Of a DNA stretch of 20,219 nucleotides, positions 1 to 8,124 are shown piece after piece (position 1 is the stretch's first letter; each line of letters begins with the position of its first letter). A program made the translations under genes and the position numbers. This DNA is from Hydrogenophilales bacterium RIFOXYD1_FULL_62_11 (GTDB taxonomy: Bacteria > Pseudomonadota > Gammaproteobacteria > Burkholderiales > Thiobacillaceae): NCBI GenBank assembly GCA_001802655.1, contig MGZO01000118.1:1799-22017 (forward strand), given 5' to 3'. The notes below the pieces were generated by a model, which had not been told where the DNA came from, searched no databases, and was given only the letters and a program-made list of their open reading frames with translations.

Positions 1-147
1 GTCCTTCATGTTGGCCTTGAAGTGGCCGGTCAGATCATTGATGCGGGCCGTCAGCAGGGCAACCTGAACTTCGGGGGAGCCGGTGTCGGCAGCGGCACGC
101 TGGTAACTGGTGACGATTTCAGCTTTTTGAGCGACGGTAACAGCCAT
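1..147 (-). CDS. rpsO: 30S ribosomal protein S15 (partial, N-terminal part)
   Basis: The minus strand from 147 reads MAVTVAQKAEIVTSYQR and continues into DTGSPEVQVALLTARIN, the hallmark N-terminal region of ribosomal protein S15. S15 is a primary binding protein of the 16S rRNA central domain and helps organise the small-subunit platform. Only 49 of about 89 residues are present because the window edge cuts the gene. The ATG is preceded by a strong ribosome binding site (GAAGGAG, minus strand, about 154-160). In most proteobacteria rpsO directly follows truB and precedes pnp; here a DUF4238 gene separates it from truB, and pnp would lie beyond the window. Confidence 0.97.
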   Translation of the reverse strand, partial: MAVTVAQKAEIVTSYQRAAADTGSPEVQVALLTARINDLTGHFKANMKD

Positions 148-159
148 GGTGTACTCCTT

Positions 160-464
160 CTAAATCGCGTGGCCTGCGGCTGAGCGGGACACGTTCTGGG
201 AAAACCGTGCATTTTACGCGAAAAAGGGGATCTGACTCAAGCGCGTGATCGCGCGTGGACTTGCAGGCGGGCAGGGCAAGACGAATACAGCCAGGAGGGA
301 ACATTGCTGGCTGATCTAACCTAATAAAGTCGAAAATACCGGGCCGCCAAAACCGCCCGCTTTCGACCCAAAGCGGAAGCTGGGCGATTTGAAGAACAGA
401 TGTTCAACCCCGCCTATCACGCGCGTGCGTTTTCGCGCGTCGCGTGCATGGGCTTATTGGCCCT
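160..464. other. rpsO upstream region / DUF4238 downstream region, no gene seen
   Basis: I see no gene in these 305 bases. They hold the rpsO promoter candidate, a short hairpin at 241-254 (GCGCG-TGAT-CGCGC type), and a second CGCG-rich inverted repeat near 421-438. No hairpin followed by a T-run is visible in the minus direction, so I find no intrinsic terminator for the DUF4238 gene. A short open frame on the minus strand (119-304) crosses the rpsO leader and looks like chance. Confidence 0.5.
211..240 (-). promoter_or_regulatory. Probable sigma70 promoter of rpsO
   Basis: On the minus strand TTGAGT (235-240) and TAAAAT (211-216) are separated by 18 bp. The -10 matches consensus at 5 of 6 bases and the -35 at 4 of 6. 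The element lies about 65 bp upstream of the rpsO start. An own promoter is expected, because rpsO is cut off from truB by an inserted gene. This is a match by eye and has no experimental support. Confidence 0.55.
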
Positions 465-1505
465 TTAATTGTTAATGAGTTCACTGACCAATGTCTCAAT
501 TTGATCTGTCGACAGCATATAGGCGTTCTCGCCAATCACCGGTGCAAGATCGATGTGTTCTGGCGGCGCTTCACTGGAAATGAAATGCTCTAGAGCACAA
601 CGGGCGATCTCGTGACGCAAGCGTACAGAGTCCCACTCATAGGAGCCATTGGAGCCAACGAGCACATGGTGCGGGCTTAGTGGTAAGAAAACGGCCAGCA
701 GTTCGTCTTTGGCTTCAAAGAAAGGTTTAAAAGGTCTTTCTCCTGCAACGTGAAATAGCACCACAGAATCCCCCAAGGGGAAGGAAACGCCATCGGAGCT
801 GGCAACCCGAAATTGAAGGCCCACAAAGCGACTTACTTTGCTCTCTGGCGCCAGTGTCCCCGCTAGCGCCTTGATGTGCCCAGACTTTGCTGCTCCCTTG
901 AGCATTCCTGGCAAGGAACTGCGAAACTGCTTCGCGAACACTGACATCTTGGAAAGCGTCTCCGGGAGCGCCTGTTCCAACAGCGGTTTGCTCATCTCCA
1001 TAACTTGCGGCAGAAATTGTCGTGGAATGCCGTACTTCTGCATCTCTTTCGCCATCGCATCTTGCATCAATGATGGATCGCGCTGAATCGCGCGGCGGAA
1101 GTATCGACCAAACACTTCTTCATCCGAGGCGAACTTCATGAGTCCATCCAAGAGATACGTCCCTGTTTCGAGAAAGCTCTGCCTCAAATGCCTTGTTCGT
1201 ATTTCGAGATGCGCCAAGAGCTGAGCTATCCGTGCTGGATCGATTGTTGTATATGCTTTCCCAGACCGGAGGTCCGAAATCAACGAATTGAACTCTCCCT
1301 CGAAATCTGTAATCGCCCTGTCCAGTTCGGCGTCCTCGCCTTCCGAATAAAAGAAACCCTCGACACCGACGTTCTTTACGTTTGTATTGAATGGCTGGGC
1401 TCCTTTTCGATGGGCCCACGTAAACGCTTCATCGCCGACGAAGTGGCTTGCAAAACCTCGCTGCAAGAATTGGGGAACGAAGTGCTGTCGTTTTCCCGCC
1501 ATCAT
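465..1505 (-). CDS. DUF4238 domain-containing protein
   Basis: A 346-residue protein beginning MMAGKRQHFVPQFLQRGF. The N-terminal pattern H-x-V-P-x-x-x-L-x-x-x-F (His8, Pro11, Leu14, Phe18) is the signature I associate with DUF4238 (PF14022), a family of unknown biochemical function. The rest is mostly soluble, helical-looking sequence with no signal peptide or membrane segment; a helical middle (about 85-200) is followed by a C-terminal part rich in beta-like segments. The start could be either Met (1505 or 1502); neither has a clear ribosome binding site. Hand counts of single 60-base lines gave about 50% GC here against about 63% in infB, which suggests transfer. It stands alone between truB and rpsO. 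I assign no function. Confidence 0.8.
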   Translation of the reverse strand: MMAGKRQHFVPQFLQRGFASHFVGDEAFTWAHRKGAQPFNTNVKNVGVEGFFYSEGEDAELDRAITDFEGEFNSLISDLRSGKAYTTIDPARIAQLLAHLEIRTRHLRQSFLETGTYLLDGLMKFASDEEVFGRYFRRAIQRDPSLMQDAMAKEMQKYGIPRQFLPQVMEMSKPLLEQALPETLSKMSVFAKQFRSSLPGMLKGAAKSGHIKALAGTLAPESKVSRFVGLQFRVASSDGVSFPLGDSVVLFHVAGERPFKPFFEAKDELLAVFLPLSPHHVLVGSNGSYEWDSVRLRHEIARCALEHFISSEAPPEHIDLAPVIGENAYMLSTDQIETLVSELINN

Positions 1506-1640
1506 TCAGCCCAGCAGTAACTCACCAAACCCGCCGGTCATTGCATTGAAATTCGCAGAACATGCTTATGTGCCGAAACTGCTTGATTCATGGTTGGTTC
1601 ATCGAGATTGTCTGTCCGTATATGTAATGATAATCCGGAC

Positions 1641-1718
1641 CGAATGTCTGCTATCTGAGTAATGCTCGGATGACCACTTCTGGCCGAACTGAGGCGGTCG
1701 ATTCATTGGCAGACGTTC
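1641..1718. repeat. Imperfect inverted repeat, 78 bp end to end
   Basis: CGAATGTCTGC at 1641-1651 is mirrored by GCAGACGTTC at 1709-1718 (9 of 10 bases complementary). The interior contains TGACCACTTCTGGCC. From memory this resembles intergenic repeat sequences scattered through many proteobacterial genomes (arms like GAATGTCYGC ... GCRGACATTC), but I cannot confirm that here. It lacks an integron attC core site (GTTRRRY). Confidence 0.4.
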
Positions 1719-1730
1719 AATCGGAATAGT

Positions 1731-1766
1731 GATGGATTTGAGATCGGACGCATTTGCGAATCCATC
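1731..1766. repeat. 8-bp perfect inverted repeat with 20-nt loop
   Basis: GATGGATT (1731-1738) and AATCCATC (1759-1766) are perfect reverse complements around a 20-nt loop. There is no T-run on either side. It lies 13 bp from the larger inverted repeat and may belong to the same element. Confidence 0.35.
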
Positions 1767-1875
1767 AGTCTGCTTACAACTTCAATCCGTCGGAACACTG
1801 GCTCTTCACGATTAAGGGAGCAACACCGCTTGTATGCCCTGAGAGCAAAAGTGCTCGATTGAATTTGGGGGGCTA

Positions 1876-2796
1876 TCAGGCACCTGCCCGGGCGTGAGCG
1901 GCTCGATCTGCTGTATTGCAGAGTCGGCGCGGAACAAGTTGCCCTGCCGTGGTTTCAGCTACGCCAATAAAATCGCTGCCTGGCGCGTATAGGCGAACAA
2001 GTTCTTGCTGCTGATGCGTAAACGGCACGCTGCGGCCTTGTATCAGGGTCACCGTATCCTCGGCGGATAAATCGACTACCGGGAGGTGCGTCAGCATGGC
2101 ATCCAACGGCAGTAAAGCGTTGATGCGTTCGGCGGCAGGCAGGGCTTCCAGCGCAGCCAGGCTGTGTGCTTGCGACAGGTCAAATCCACCGACCCTTGTA
2201 CGGGTCAGGTTGGTGAGATGGGCACCGCATCCAAGTATCGCGCCGATGTCCTGCGCCAATGTGCGGATGTAGGTGCCGGCGCTGCATTGCACATCGAACA
2301 CCACAACCGGGGGCTTGCATTCGACGAGATCGAGTGCGTTGATCCGCACTTTGCGGGGAGGGCGATCGATCTCGATGCCGGCACGCGCGTATTCGTAGAG
2401 GGGGCGCCCCTGATGCTTGAGTGCCGAGTGCATGGGTGGGATTTGTTCGATTTCACCCCTGAAGCGGAGCAGAACTGCGCTGATGTCAGCACAGCTGGCT
2501 GTGACGTCGCGGGTGTTCAGCACGTCGCCTTCCGGATCGCCAGTCGTGGTCGTGATGCCGAGCCGCATGGTTGCGCGGTAGTGCTTGTCGGATTCCAGCA
2601 GGTAAGCGGAAAACTTGGTGGCTTCGCCGAAACAGAGCGGCAGCAGGCCGTCGGCGAAAGGATCGAGGGTGCCGGTGTGGCCCGCCTTTTTGGCATTGAG
2701 CAGCCACTTGGCTTTTTGCAGGGCAGCGTTGGAGGTGATGCCGACCGGCTTGTTCAGCAGCAGCACGCCGTCTATCGGTTGGCGGGCGGGCTTCAC
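1876..2796 (-). CDS. truB: tRNA pseudouridine(55) synthase TruB
   Basis: Makes pseudouridine 55 in the T-loop of tRNAs. The 306-residue protein has the TruB catalytic motif GHTGTLDPFADGLLP with the nucleophilic Asp at position 45, and the following KFSAYLLESDKHYRA block typical of the family. Length is normal. It starts with GTG at 2796, which overlaps the rbfA stop in the 4-nt sequence GTGA; this points to translational coupling. It is the last gene of the rimP-nusA-infB-rbfA-truB operon as seen here. Confidence 0.96.
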   Translation of the reverse strand: MKPARQPIDGVLLLNKPVGITSNAALQKAKWLLNAKKAGHTGTLDPFADGLLPLCFGEATKFSAYLLESDKHYRATMRLGITTTTGDPEGDVLNTRDVTASCADISAVLLRFRGEIEQIPPMHSALKHQGRPLYEYARAGIEIDRPPRKVRINALDLVECKPPVVVFDVQCSAGTYIRTLAQDIGAILGCGAHLTNLTRTRVGGFDLSQAHSLAALEALPAAERINALLPLDAMLTHLPVVDLSAEDTVTLIQGRSVPFTHQQQELVRLYAPGSDFIGVAETTAGQLVPRRLCNTADRAAHARAGA

Positions 2797-3239
2797 TCGC
2801 TGATCGGTTTGGGCGTCACATCTGCGCTATCGCCACCATCTTCTGCTTCTGCGCCCTCCTCTTCTGTGAGAGGGGGGGCATTTTTGGCGTCTTCGGCGAC
2901 AGCCGCTTCAATCAGGTGGGTGAGTTGCATGCCGTATTCGACCGAGCGGTCGTAAACGAAAGTGAGCTTGGGCACCACGCGCAACTGCATGCGGTGCGAC
3001 AGCTGCGAACGCAGAAAGCCGCTGGCGCGCTGGAGTCCCTGCAGACAGGCTGCATGCTCGGGCTCACCGCCCAAGGTGGTGAAGAACACCTTGGCAAACT
3101 CCATGTCGCGGTTGACCTCCACCTCGGTGATGGTCAGCATGCCGACGCGCGGATCCTTTACTTCCTGCCGGATCAACTCCGGCAGTTCGCGCTGGATCTG
3201 GTCGGCAACGCGGCGCGCTCTTGGAAAATCCTTCGGCAT
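2793..3239 (-). CDS. rbfA: 30S ribosome-binding factor RbfA
   Basis: A small KH-type 16S rRNA maturation factor that acts on late 30S precursors and in cold adaptation. It has 148 residues, with the family pattern RRVADQIQRELPELI near the N-terminus, DPRVGMLTITEVEV around 29-42 and KVFFTTLG around 50-57. After about residue 115 there is an acidic, low-complexity tail (EEEGAEAEDGGD) that makes it somewhat longer than compact RbfA proteins. Its ATG overlaps the infB stop by one base (TAATG), and its own TGA overlaps the truB GTG, so three consecutive genes are coupled. Confidence 0.95.
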   Translation of the reverse strand: MPKDFPRARRVADQIQRELPELIRQEVKDPRVGMLTITEVEVNRDMEFAKVFFTTLGGEPEHAACLQGLQRASGFLRSQLSHRMQLRVVPKLTFVYDRSVEYGMQLTHLIEAAVAEDAKNAPPLTEEEGAEAEDGGDSADVTPKPISE

Positions 3240-6043
3240 TAGAGCGAGCGCGCCACTTCCACAACTTCAAACACTTCCAGATGGTCGCCGACCTGGATGT
3301 CGTTGAAGTTTTTCAGGCTCAAGCCACATTCGAAGTTGGCTTTGACTTCTTTCACGTCGTCCTTGAAGCGCTTGAGCGAGTCGAGTTCGCCCTGATGGAT
3401 CACCGTGTTGTTGCGGATCACGCGGATACCGGCGTTGCGCTTGATGACACCATCGAGCACGTAGCAACCGGCAATCGAACCCACCTTGGAGATCACGAAG
3501 ACCTGACGGATTTCGACGGTGCCGATCACGCTCTCGCGCTTCTCGGGTGCCAGCATGCCGGACAGCGCGGCTTTCACCTCATCCACGGCTTCGTAGATGA
3601 TGTTGTAGTAGCGGATGTCCACGCCGCTGGATTCGGCCAGCTTGCGGGCCAATGCATCGGCGCGCACGTTGAAGCCGATCAGCACCGCCTTGGAGGCGAG
3701 CGCCAGATTGACGTCGGACTCGGTGATGGCACCGACTGCGCTGTGGATGATGTTGACCTTGACTTCGTCGGTGGACAGCTTGGTCAGTGCATGCGCCAGG
3801 CCTTCGTACGAGCCCTGCATGTCGGCCTTGAGGATGATCGGCAGTTGCTGCACTTCTTCCTTGCCAATCTGGCCGAACATCGTTTCCATCTTCGAAGCCT
3901 GCTTTTTGGCCAGCAGCACTTCGCGGAATTTGCCCTGACGGAACAACGCGATCTCACGCGCTTTGCGTTCGTCCGGCAATACCATCATGTCTTCGCCTGC
4001 CTGCGGCACGTCTGAGAGGCCCTGGACTTCAACCGGGATGGACGGACCTGCTTCGGTCACGGGCTTGCCTGTTTCGTCGAGCATGGCGCGGACGCGGCCG
4101 AATACCTGGCCCGCCAGAACCATGTCGCCGCGGCGCAAGGTGCCGGACTGGATCAGCAGCGTGGCAACTGGCCCCTTGCCTTTGTCCAGGCGCGCTTCGA
4201 TGACGATGCCCTTGGCCGAGCCAGTTGCGGCTGCCTTCAATTCAAGCACCTCGGCCTGCAACTGAATCGCATCGAGCAGGCCATCGATATTGGTGTTGGC
4301 TTTGGCCGACACTTCGACGAACTGCGTATCACCGCCCCACTCTTCAGGCGTGATGCCTTGCGCGACCAGTTCCTGGCGAATCCGCTCGGGATTGGCACCG
4401 GGTTTGTCGATCTTGTTCACTGCCACGACCAGCGGCACATTGGCGGCCTTGGCGTGGTGGATAGCTTCGATGGTTTGCGGCATGACGCCGTCATCTGCTG
4501 CCACAACCAATACCACGATGTCGGTCGCTTTGGCGCCGCGTGCCCGCATGGCGGTAAACGCTTCGTGACCCGGCGTATCGAGGAAGGTAATCATGCCTTT
4601 TTCGGTTTCGACGTGATACGCGCCGATGTGCTGGGTGATGCCGCCAGCCTCGCCACTGGCCACACGGGTGCGGCGAATGGTGTCGAGCAGCGAGGTTTTG
4701 CCGTGGTCGACGTGACCCATCACGGTCACCACAGGTGCGCGGTTGAGCATTTCATGCTCGACCACCTCGCCCGCATCAATGAGGAAGGCTTCCGGTGTGT
4801 CGAGTGCGGCAGGTTTGCCGATGTGACCCATTTCTTCGACCACGATGATCGCGGTTTCCTGGTCAAGCACCTGGTTGATTGAAACCATGCTGCCCAGCTT
4901 CATCAGCGCCTTGATGACCTCGGCCGCCTTGACCGACATCTTGTGGGCCAATTCGGCCACGGTGATGGTTTCGGGAATCAGGACTTCGCGCACGACCATT
5001 TCGGTCGGTTCGATGAAGTTGCTGTCATCCTGGCCCGAGCGCGATTTGCCTTTACGGCCACGCCAGCCGGTGTCAGGTGCGGCACCGCCACGGGTTTTAA
5101 GTCCGCCTTTACGACGCGCGCTGTCGTCTTTCCAGGCGCCCGCAGGTTTTTTATCCGGGCCTTTTGCCGCTTTGGTTACGCTCGGTTTGTCAGGCTTGTG
5201 CAGGGTTTTTTCCGTCGGTGCTGCAGGCGCTGCGGGTTCGGCCGCCTTCTGTGCGGCAACCAGTTTGGCGGCTTCACGTGCAGCTTCTGCCTGCTTGCGC
5301 ATGACGATGAGCTCGGCGCGGGCCTTGGAGTCTGCAGCTTGGCGTTCTTGCAGTGCAGTATGGCGACGTGCCTCGTCTTCGCGCGCTTTGACTTCCGCTT
5401 CGTTCAGAATCGAGGCTTTCTTGATGATGCGGGTGGTTTTTTTGACCGCAGGAGCTACTTCAGCTTCTGGCTGCGGGGCAGCTTCAACAGGTGCAGCCTC
5501 TGCGACCACTTCGGCGGGGGCGATTTCAGCCACAACAGGTTCAACCGCAACCGGTTCAACCGGCGCTGGCTTCACTTCAGCCTTAACCTCAACCGGTTCG
5601 GCAATCGCTTCGGGTTCGGGCGCCGCAACTGGAGCAGCTTCAGCCTGAATTTCGACGACAGGTGGAGCCATCTCCTCGATCAGCGGAGCCGCGAGTGCTT
5701 CCTCGACGGTCTCGGCGACTGGCTGAGCCTCGGCGGTAGGCGTACTGGCGTCACGTTTGACGTAGGTACGCGATTTGCGCGTTTCCACCTGAATCGTGCG
5801 CGACTTGCCGGTGCTGTCGGTTTTACGGATCTCGCCGGTCTGCTTGCGCGTGATGGTGATTTTGGTTTTGCTGGCTTCAGCTCCACCACCATGTACCTTG
5901 CGCAAATAGTCGAGTAAATGCGACTTGTCTGCCTCCGACATGGTATCGGCGATATCGTTTTTGCTGACGCCTGCCGCCTTCAGCTGCTCAAGCAGCAGAA
6001 GGGGGGGCAGTTTCAGTTCCTGGGCGAATTGTTCAACGTTCAT
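3239..6043 (-). CDS. infB: Translation initiation factor IF-2
   Basis: The GTPase that brings fMet-tRNA to the 30S subunit and promotes 50S joining. It has 934 residues: an N-terminal IF2_N domain (about 1-50, MNVEQFAQELKLPP), a long Ala/Glu/Pro/Val-rich linker (about 110-300) with repeated VEP/AE units, a basic Gly/Arg stretch (about 300-340), and a second IF2_N domain (about 350-405). The G domain carries GHVDHGKT (443-450), DTPGH (489-493), NKID (543-546) and SAK (579-581). Beta-barrel and C-terminal fMet-binding domains follow. The ATG at 6043 has GAGG five bases upstream. It starts 16 nt after the nusA stop. The long low-complexity linker gives rise to several long but spurious antisense frames between about 4840 and 5920. 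Confidence 0.98.
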   Translation of the reverse strand: MNVEQFAQELKLPPLLLLEQLKAAGVSKNDIADTMSEADKSHLLDYLRKVHGGGAEASKTKITITRKQTGEIRKTDSTGKSRTIQVETRKSRTYVKRDASTPTAEAQPVAETVEEALAAPLIEEMAPPVVEIQAEAAPVAAPEPEAIAEPVEVKAEVKPAPVEPVAVEPVVAEIAPAEVVAEAAPVEAAPQPEAEVAPAVKKTTRIIKKASILNEAEVKAREDEARRHTALQERQAADSKARAELIVMRKQAEAAREAAKLVAAQKAAEPAAPAAPTEKTLHKPDKPSVTKAAKGPDKKPAGAWKDDSARRKGGLKTRGGAAPDTGWRGRKGKSRSGQDDSNFIEPTEMVVREVLIPETITVAELAHKMSVKAAEVIKALMKLGSMVSINQVLDQETAIIVVEEMGHIGKPAALDTPEAFLIDAGEVVEHEMLNRAPVVTVMGHVDHGKTSLLDTIRRTRVASGEAGGITQHIGAYHVETEKGMITFLDTPGHEAFTAMRARGAKATDIVVLVVAADDGVMPQTIEAIHHAKAANVPLVVAVNKIDKPGANPERIRQELVAQGITPEEWGGDTQFVEVSAKANTNIDGLLDAIQLQAEVLELKAAATGSAKGIVIEARLDKGKGPVATLLIQSGTLRRGDMVLAGQVFGRVRAMLDETGKPVTEAGPSIPVEVQGLSDVPQAGEDMMVLPDERKAREIALFRQGKFREVLLAKKQASKMETMFGQIGKEEVQQLPIILKADMQGSYEGLAHALTKLSTDEVKVNIIHSAVGAITESDVNLALASKAVLIGFNVRADALARKLAESSGVDIRYYNIIYEAVDEVKAALSGMLAPEKRESVIGTVEIRQVFVISKVGSIAGCYVLDGVIKRNAGIRVIRNNTVIHQGELDSLKRFKDDVKEVKANFECGLSLKNFNDIQVGDHLEVFEVVEVARSL

Positions 6044-6059
6044 GCAATCCTCGTGACTC

Positions 6060-7538
6060 TCAGCCTTGGGCGATCATCGGCGCGCGTGCGGCCATGATCA
6101 ATTGATTGGCGCGATCGGTATCCATTGCAACCAGCTCGATCAGTTCATCGCTTGCCAGATCCGCCAGGTCTTCGGTGGTGTGAATACCTTTAACTGCAAG
6201 CAGACGGGCTGTTTCCGCATCCATGCCTTCGAGCGACAGCAAGTCGCCCGCCGATGCTTCGACTTCTTCTTCGCCCACGATGGCCGCAGTCAGCAGGGCA
6301 TTGCGTGCCCGGGTGCGCAGTTCGTTGACCAGATCCTGGTCGAACGCATCGATTTCGAGCATCTCGTTCAACGGCACATAAGCGACTTCTTCCAGCGTGG
6401 AGAAGCCTTCGTCGACCAGAATCTGCGCCACTTCCTCGTCGACGTCGAGTTTTGCAATAAATAGCGCCAGCGTCTTGCCGCTTTCTGCCGTCTGCTTTTC
6501 TTCCGCCGCTGCGCGCGACAGGATGTTGAGATCCCAGCCGGTCAGTTCGGATGCCAGGCGCACGTTCTGGCCGCCACGACCGATGGCCATGGCCAGCTGC
6601 TCTTCCTCCACCACCACGTCCATGCTGTGCTTGTCTTCGTCAACCACGATGGAGCTTACTTCAGCGGGTGCCAGTGCGTTGATCACATACTGAGCCGGCT
6701 CGGCCGACCAGTGAATGATGTCCACGCGCTCGCCGGCCAGTTCGTTGGTTACCGAGGTGACGCGTGAACCGCGCAGGCCGATGCAGGTGCCGATCGGATC
6801 AATGCGCGGGTCGTGGGACACCACTGCGATCTTGGAACGCAGGCCAGGGTCGCGGGCGGCTGCCTTAATTTCCAGCAGGCCTTCCTCAATCTCGGGCACT
6901 TCCAGTTCGAACAGTTTCATGATGAATTCGGGCGCGGTGCGCGACAACACCACCTGCGGGCCGCGCACGCCACGATCAATGCGCAGCAGGTAGGCTCGCA
7001 CGCGGTCGCCGACACGCAGGTTTTCACGCGGGATCATCTGGTCACGGTGCAGGTAACCCTCGACGCGGCCGGATTCGATGATGGCGTTGCCACGGTCGAT
7101 GCGTTTCACCACGCCATTAACCAGGTGCTCCTTGCGGTCAAGGAAGTCGCTGATGATCTGCTCGCGCTCGGCATCGCGGATTTTTTGCAGAATGACCTGT
7201 TTGGCCGCTTGCGCGCCAATACGGCCAAATTCGATGTTTTCAAGCGGCTCTTCGATGTAATCGCCCATCTCGATGTCGGGATGCTTGTCCTGCGCGTCGA
7301 TCAGCAGGATCTGGTAGCCCTCGGACTCGAGGTCGGCCTCGGACACAACCTGCCAGCGGCGGAAGGATTCGTAATCGCCCGAGTCACGGTCGATCGACAC
7401 GCGCACGTCGGACTCTTCCTTGAAGCGTTTTTTGGTGGCGGAGGCAAGTGCCTGCTCCAGCGCATCGAAAACGACTTCTTTGTCTACGTTCTTTTCGCGG
7501 GCCAGCGCATCGGCCAGCATTAACATTTCACGGCTCAT
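6060..7538 (-). CDS. nusA: Transcription termination/antitermination factor NusA
   Basis: Binds RNA polymerase and nascent RNA, affecting pausing, intrinsic termination and antitermination. I choose the ATG at 7538 (MSREMLMLADAL), the usual NusA N-terminus, preceded by TTGGAGAAAAT; the frame is open to a GTG at 7559 but that lacks such a site. The 492-residue product has the RNAP-binding N-domain (about 1-125), an S1 domain (about 133-200, VNGVVKRIDRGNAIIES), two KH domains (about 220-345, with IGLRGSRV and IGRGGQNVRL) and two C-terminal acidic helix-hairpin-helix repeats (about 365-415 and 435-490), as in gamma/betaproteobacterial NusA. It lies between rimP and infB in the standard operon. 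Confidence 0.97.
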   Translation of the reverse strand: MSREMLMLADALAREKNVDKEVVFDALEQALASATKKRFKEESDVRVSIDRDSGDYESFRRWQVVSEADLESEGYQILLIDAQDKHPDIEMGDYIEEPLENIEFGRIGAQAAKQVILQKIRDAEREQIISDFLDRKEHLVNGVVKRIDRGNAIIESGRVEGYLHRDQMIPRENLRVGDRVRAYLLRIDRGVRGPQVVLSRTAPEFIMKLFELEVPEIEEGLLEIKAAARDPGLRSKIAVVSHDPRIDPIGTCIGLRGSRVTSVTNELAGERVDIIHWSAEPAQYVINALAPAEVSSIVVDEDKHSMDVVVEEEQLAMAIGRGGQNVRLASELTGWDLNILSRAAAEEKQTAESGKTLALFIAKLDVDEEVAQILVDEGFSTLEEVAYVPLNEMLEIDAFDQDLVNELRTRARNALLTAAIVGEEEVEASAGDLLSLEGMDAETARLLAVKGIHTTEDLADLASDELIELVAMDTDRANQLIMAARAPMIAQG

Positions 7539-7559
7539 ATTTTCTCCAACTCGCTGCAC

Positions 7560-7985
7560 TTAGACCAAGGGCCTGAGGCGGGCAGCATCCACATTTCTTA
7601 AATCAACCGATACTTCTATGCCATCGACGATCAACTTCACGGCATCGTTTTCCAGCCCAATTAACTGACCATTGAGGCGACGCCGATTATTCAGCGGCAC
7701 CCGCAGTTTGAGTGTGACCTGCTCGCCAGCGAACCGGACGTAATCCTGTGGTTTTACCAGTGGACGATCCAGCCCGGGCGAGGACACTTCCAGTCTGTCG
7801 TAGTCGATGTTCTCGACTGTGAACAGGTGCGTCAGGTGATTGCTCACCGTGACGCAGTCATCAATCGTGATGCCGCCCGGCTTGTCGATGAACAGGCGCA
7901 ATTGACCGCGGCCGGCACGCTCAAGCTGGACCAACTCGTATCCGAGTCCGGCAAGCACGGGTTCCAGGCGGGTGGTCAAATCCAT
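7560..7985 (-). CDS. rimP: Ribosome maturation factor RimP
   Basis: A 30S maturation factor. The product from the ATG at 7985 (141 residues) begins MDLTTRLEPVLAGLGYELVQ and has the RimP signatures RAGRGQLRLFIDKPGGI, VENIDYDRLEVSSPGLDRPL and a C-terminal SH3-like part (QVTLKLRVPLNNRRRL). A TTG at 7994 could add three residues. The ribosome binding site is weak in both cases. The TAA stop is 21 nt upstream of the nusA ATG. It is the first gene of the operon; its leader contains the tRNA terminator and a promoter-like element listed separately. Confidence 0.95.
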   Translation of the reverse strand: MDLTTRLEPVLAGLGYELVQLERAGRGQLRLFIDKPGGITIDDCVTVSNHLTHLFTVENIDYDRLEVSSPGLDRPLVKPQDYVRFAGEQVTLKLRVPLNNRRRLNGQLIGLENDAVKLIVDGIEVSVDLRNVDAARLRPLV

Positions 7986-8050
7986 TATCAACAATCCACT
8001 GTTGTGCCGCTGCGCTAAGCGCTACGACGGGCTGCGTACAAGAAATGCAA

Positions 8051-8075
8051 ATAAAAAATGGGCGAAACGCCCATT
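8051..8075 (-). terminator. Strong intrinsic terminator after the tRNA cluster, upstream of rimP
   Basis: On the minus strand AATGGGCG, loop TTT, CGCCCATT forms an 8-bp perfect stem (8057-8075) whose last T's merge into a six-T run ending at 8053. It closes the Gly-Cys-Leu tRNA transcript. Because rimP lies about 65 bp further on in the same direction, it could also act as an attenuator of the rimP-nusA-infB operon. Confidence 0.85.
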
Positions 8076-8100
8076 GATGCAAAACAACCAAACAAATAAT

Positions 8101-8124
8101 CAAGCGGCAAAATTATACCACTTG
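8101..8124 (-). promoter_or_regulatory. Extended -10 promoter-like element inside a quasi-palindrome
   Basis: The minus strand carries TGGTATAAT at 8112-8120, an exact extended -10 (TGnTATAAT), with no good -35 upstream. It is framed by CAAGTGG / CCGCTTG (8118-8124 and 8101-8107), a 7-bp inverted repeat with one mismatch (a G-U pair in RNA) and a 10-nt centre holding the TATAAT. The sequence just upstream, GTAGCTCAAGTGGTA, also resembles a tRNA D-arm 5' half. It lies between tRNA-Leu and the terminator, so a transcript starting here would meet the terminator before rimP. Confidence 0.4.

Larger units (their letters stand above)
1506..1875. other. Non-coding gap between DUF4238 gene and truB
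   Basis: About 370 bases without a credible gene; one 60-base line (1621-1680) counts to 43% GC, well below the flanking core genes. It holds two inverted repeats (described separately) and a short GAGCA/TGCTC hairpin at 1843-1856 without a T-run, so no clear terminator of the truB operon is visible. Together with the DUF4238 gene it looks like one inserted block. Confidence 0.5.

Noticed and set aside
119..304. 61-codon minus-strand open frame over the rpsO leader
   Set aside because: It overlaps the rpsO start out of frame and shows no protein-like features; it is explained by the leader sequence.
1641..1718. Integron attC site as explanation of the 78-bp inverted repeat
   Set aside because: The expected GTTRRRY/RYYYAAC core sites are missing and there is no integrase or cassette array.
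4845..5917. Long plus-strand open frames (267 and 324 codons) rich in Ala/Ser or Phe/Arg
   Set aside because: They are the complement of the Ala/Glu/Pro/Val-rich linker of infB, whose composition keeps other frames open.
7539..7559. Upstream GTG start for nusA (7559)
   Set aside because: The ATG at 7538 gives the standard NusA N-terminus and has a good ribosome binding site, whereas the GTG adds seven unusual residues directly after the rimP stop.
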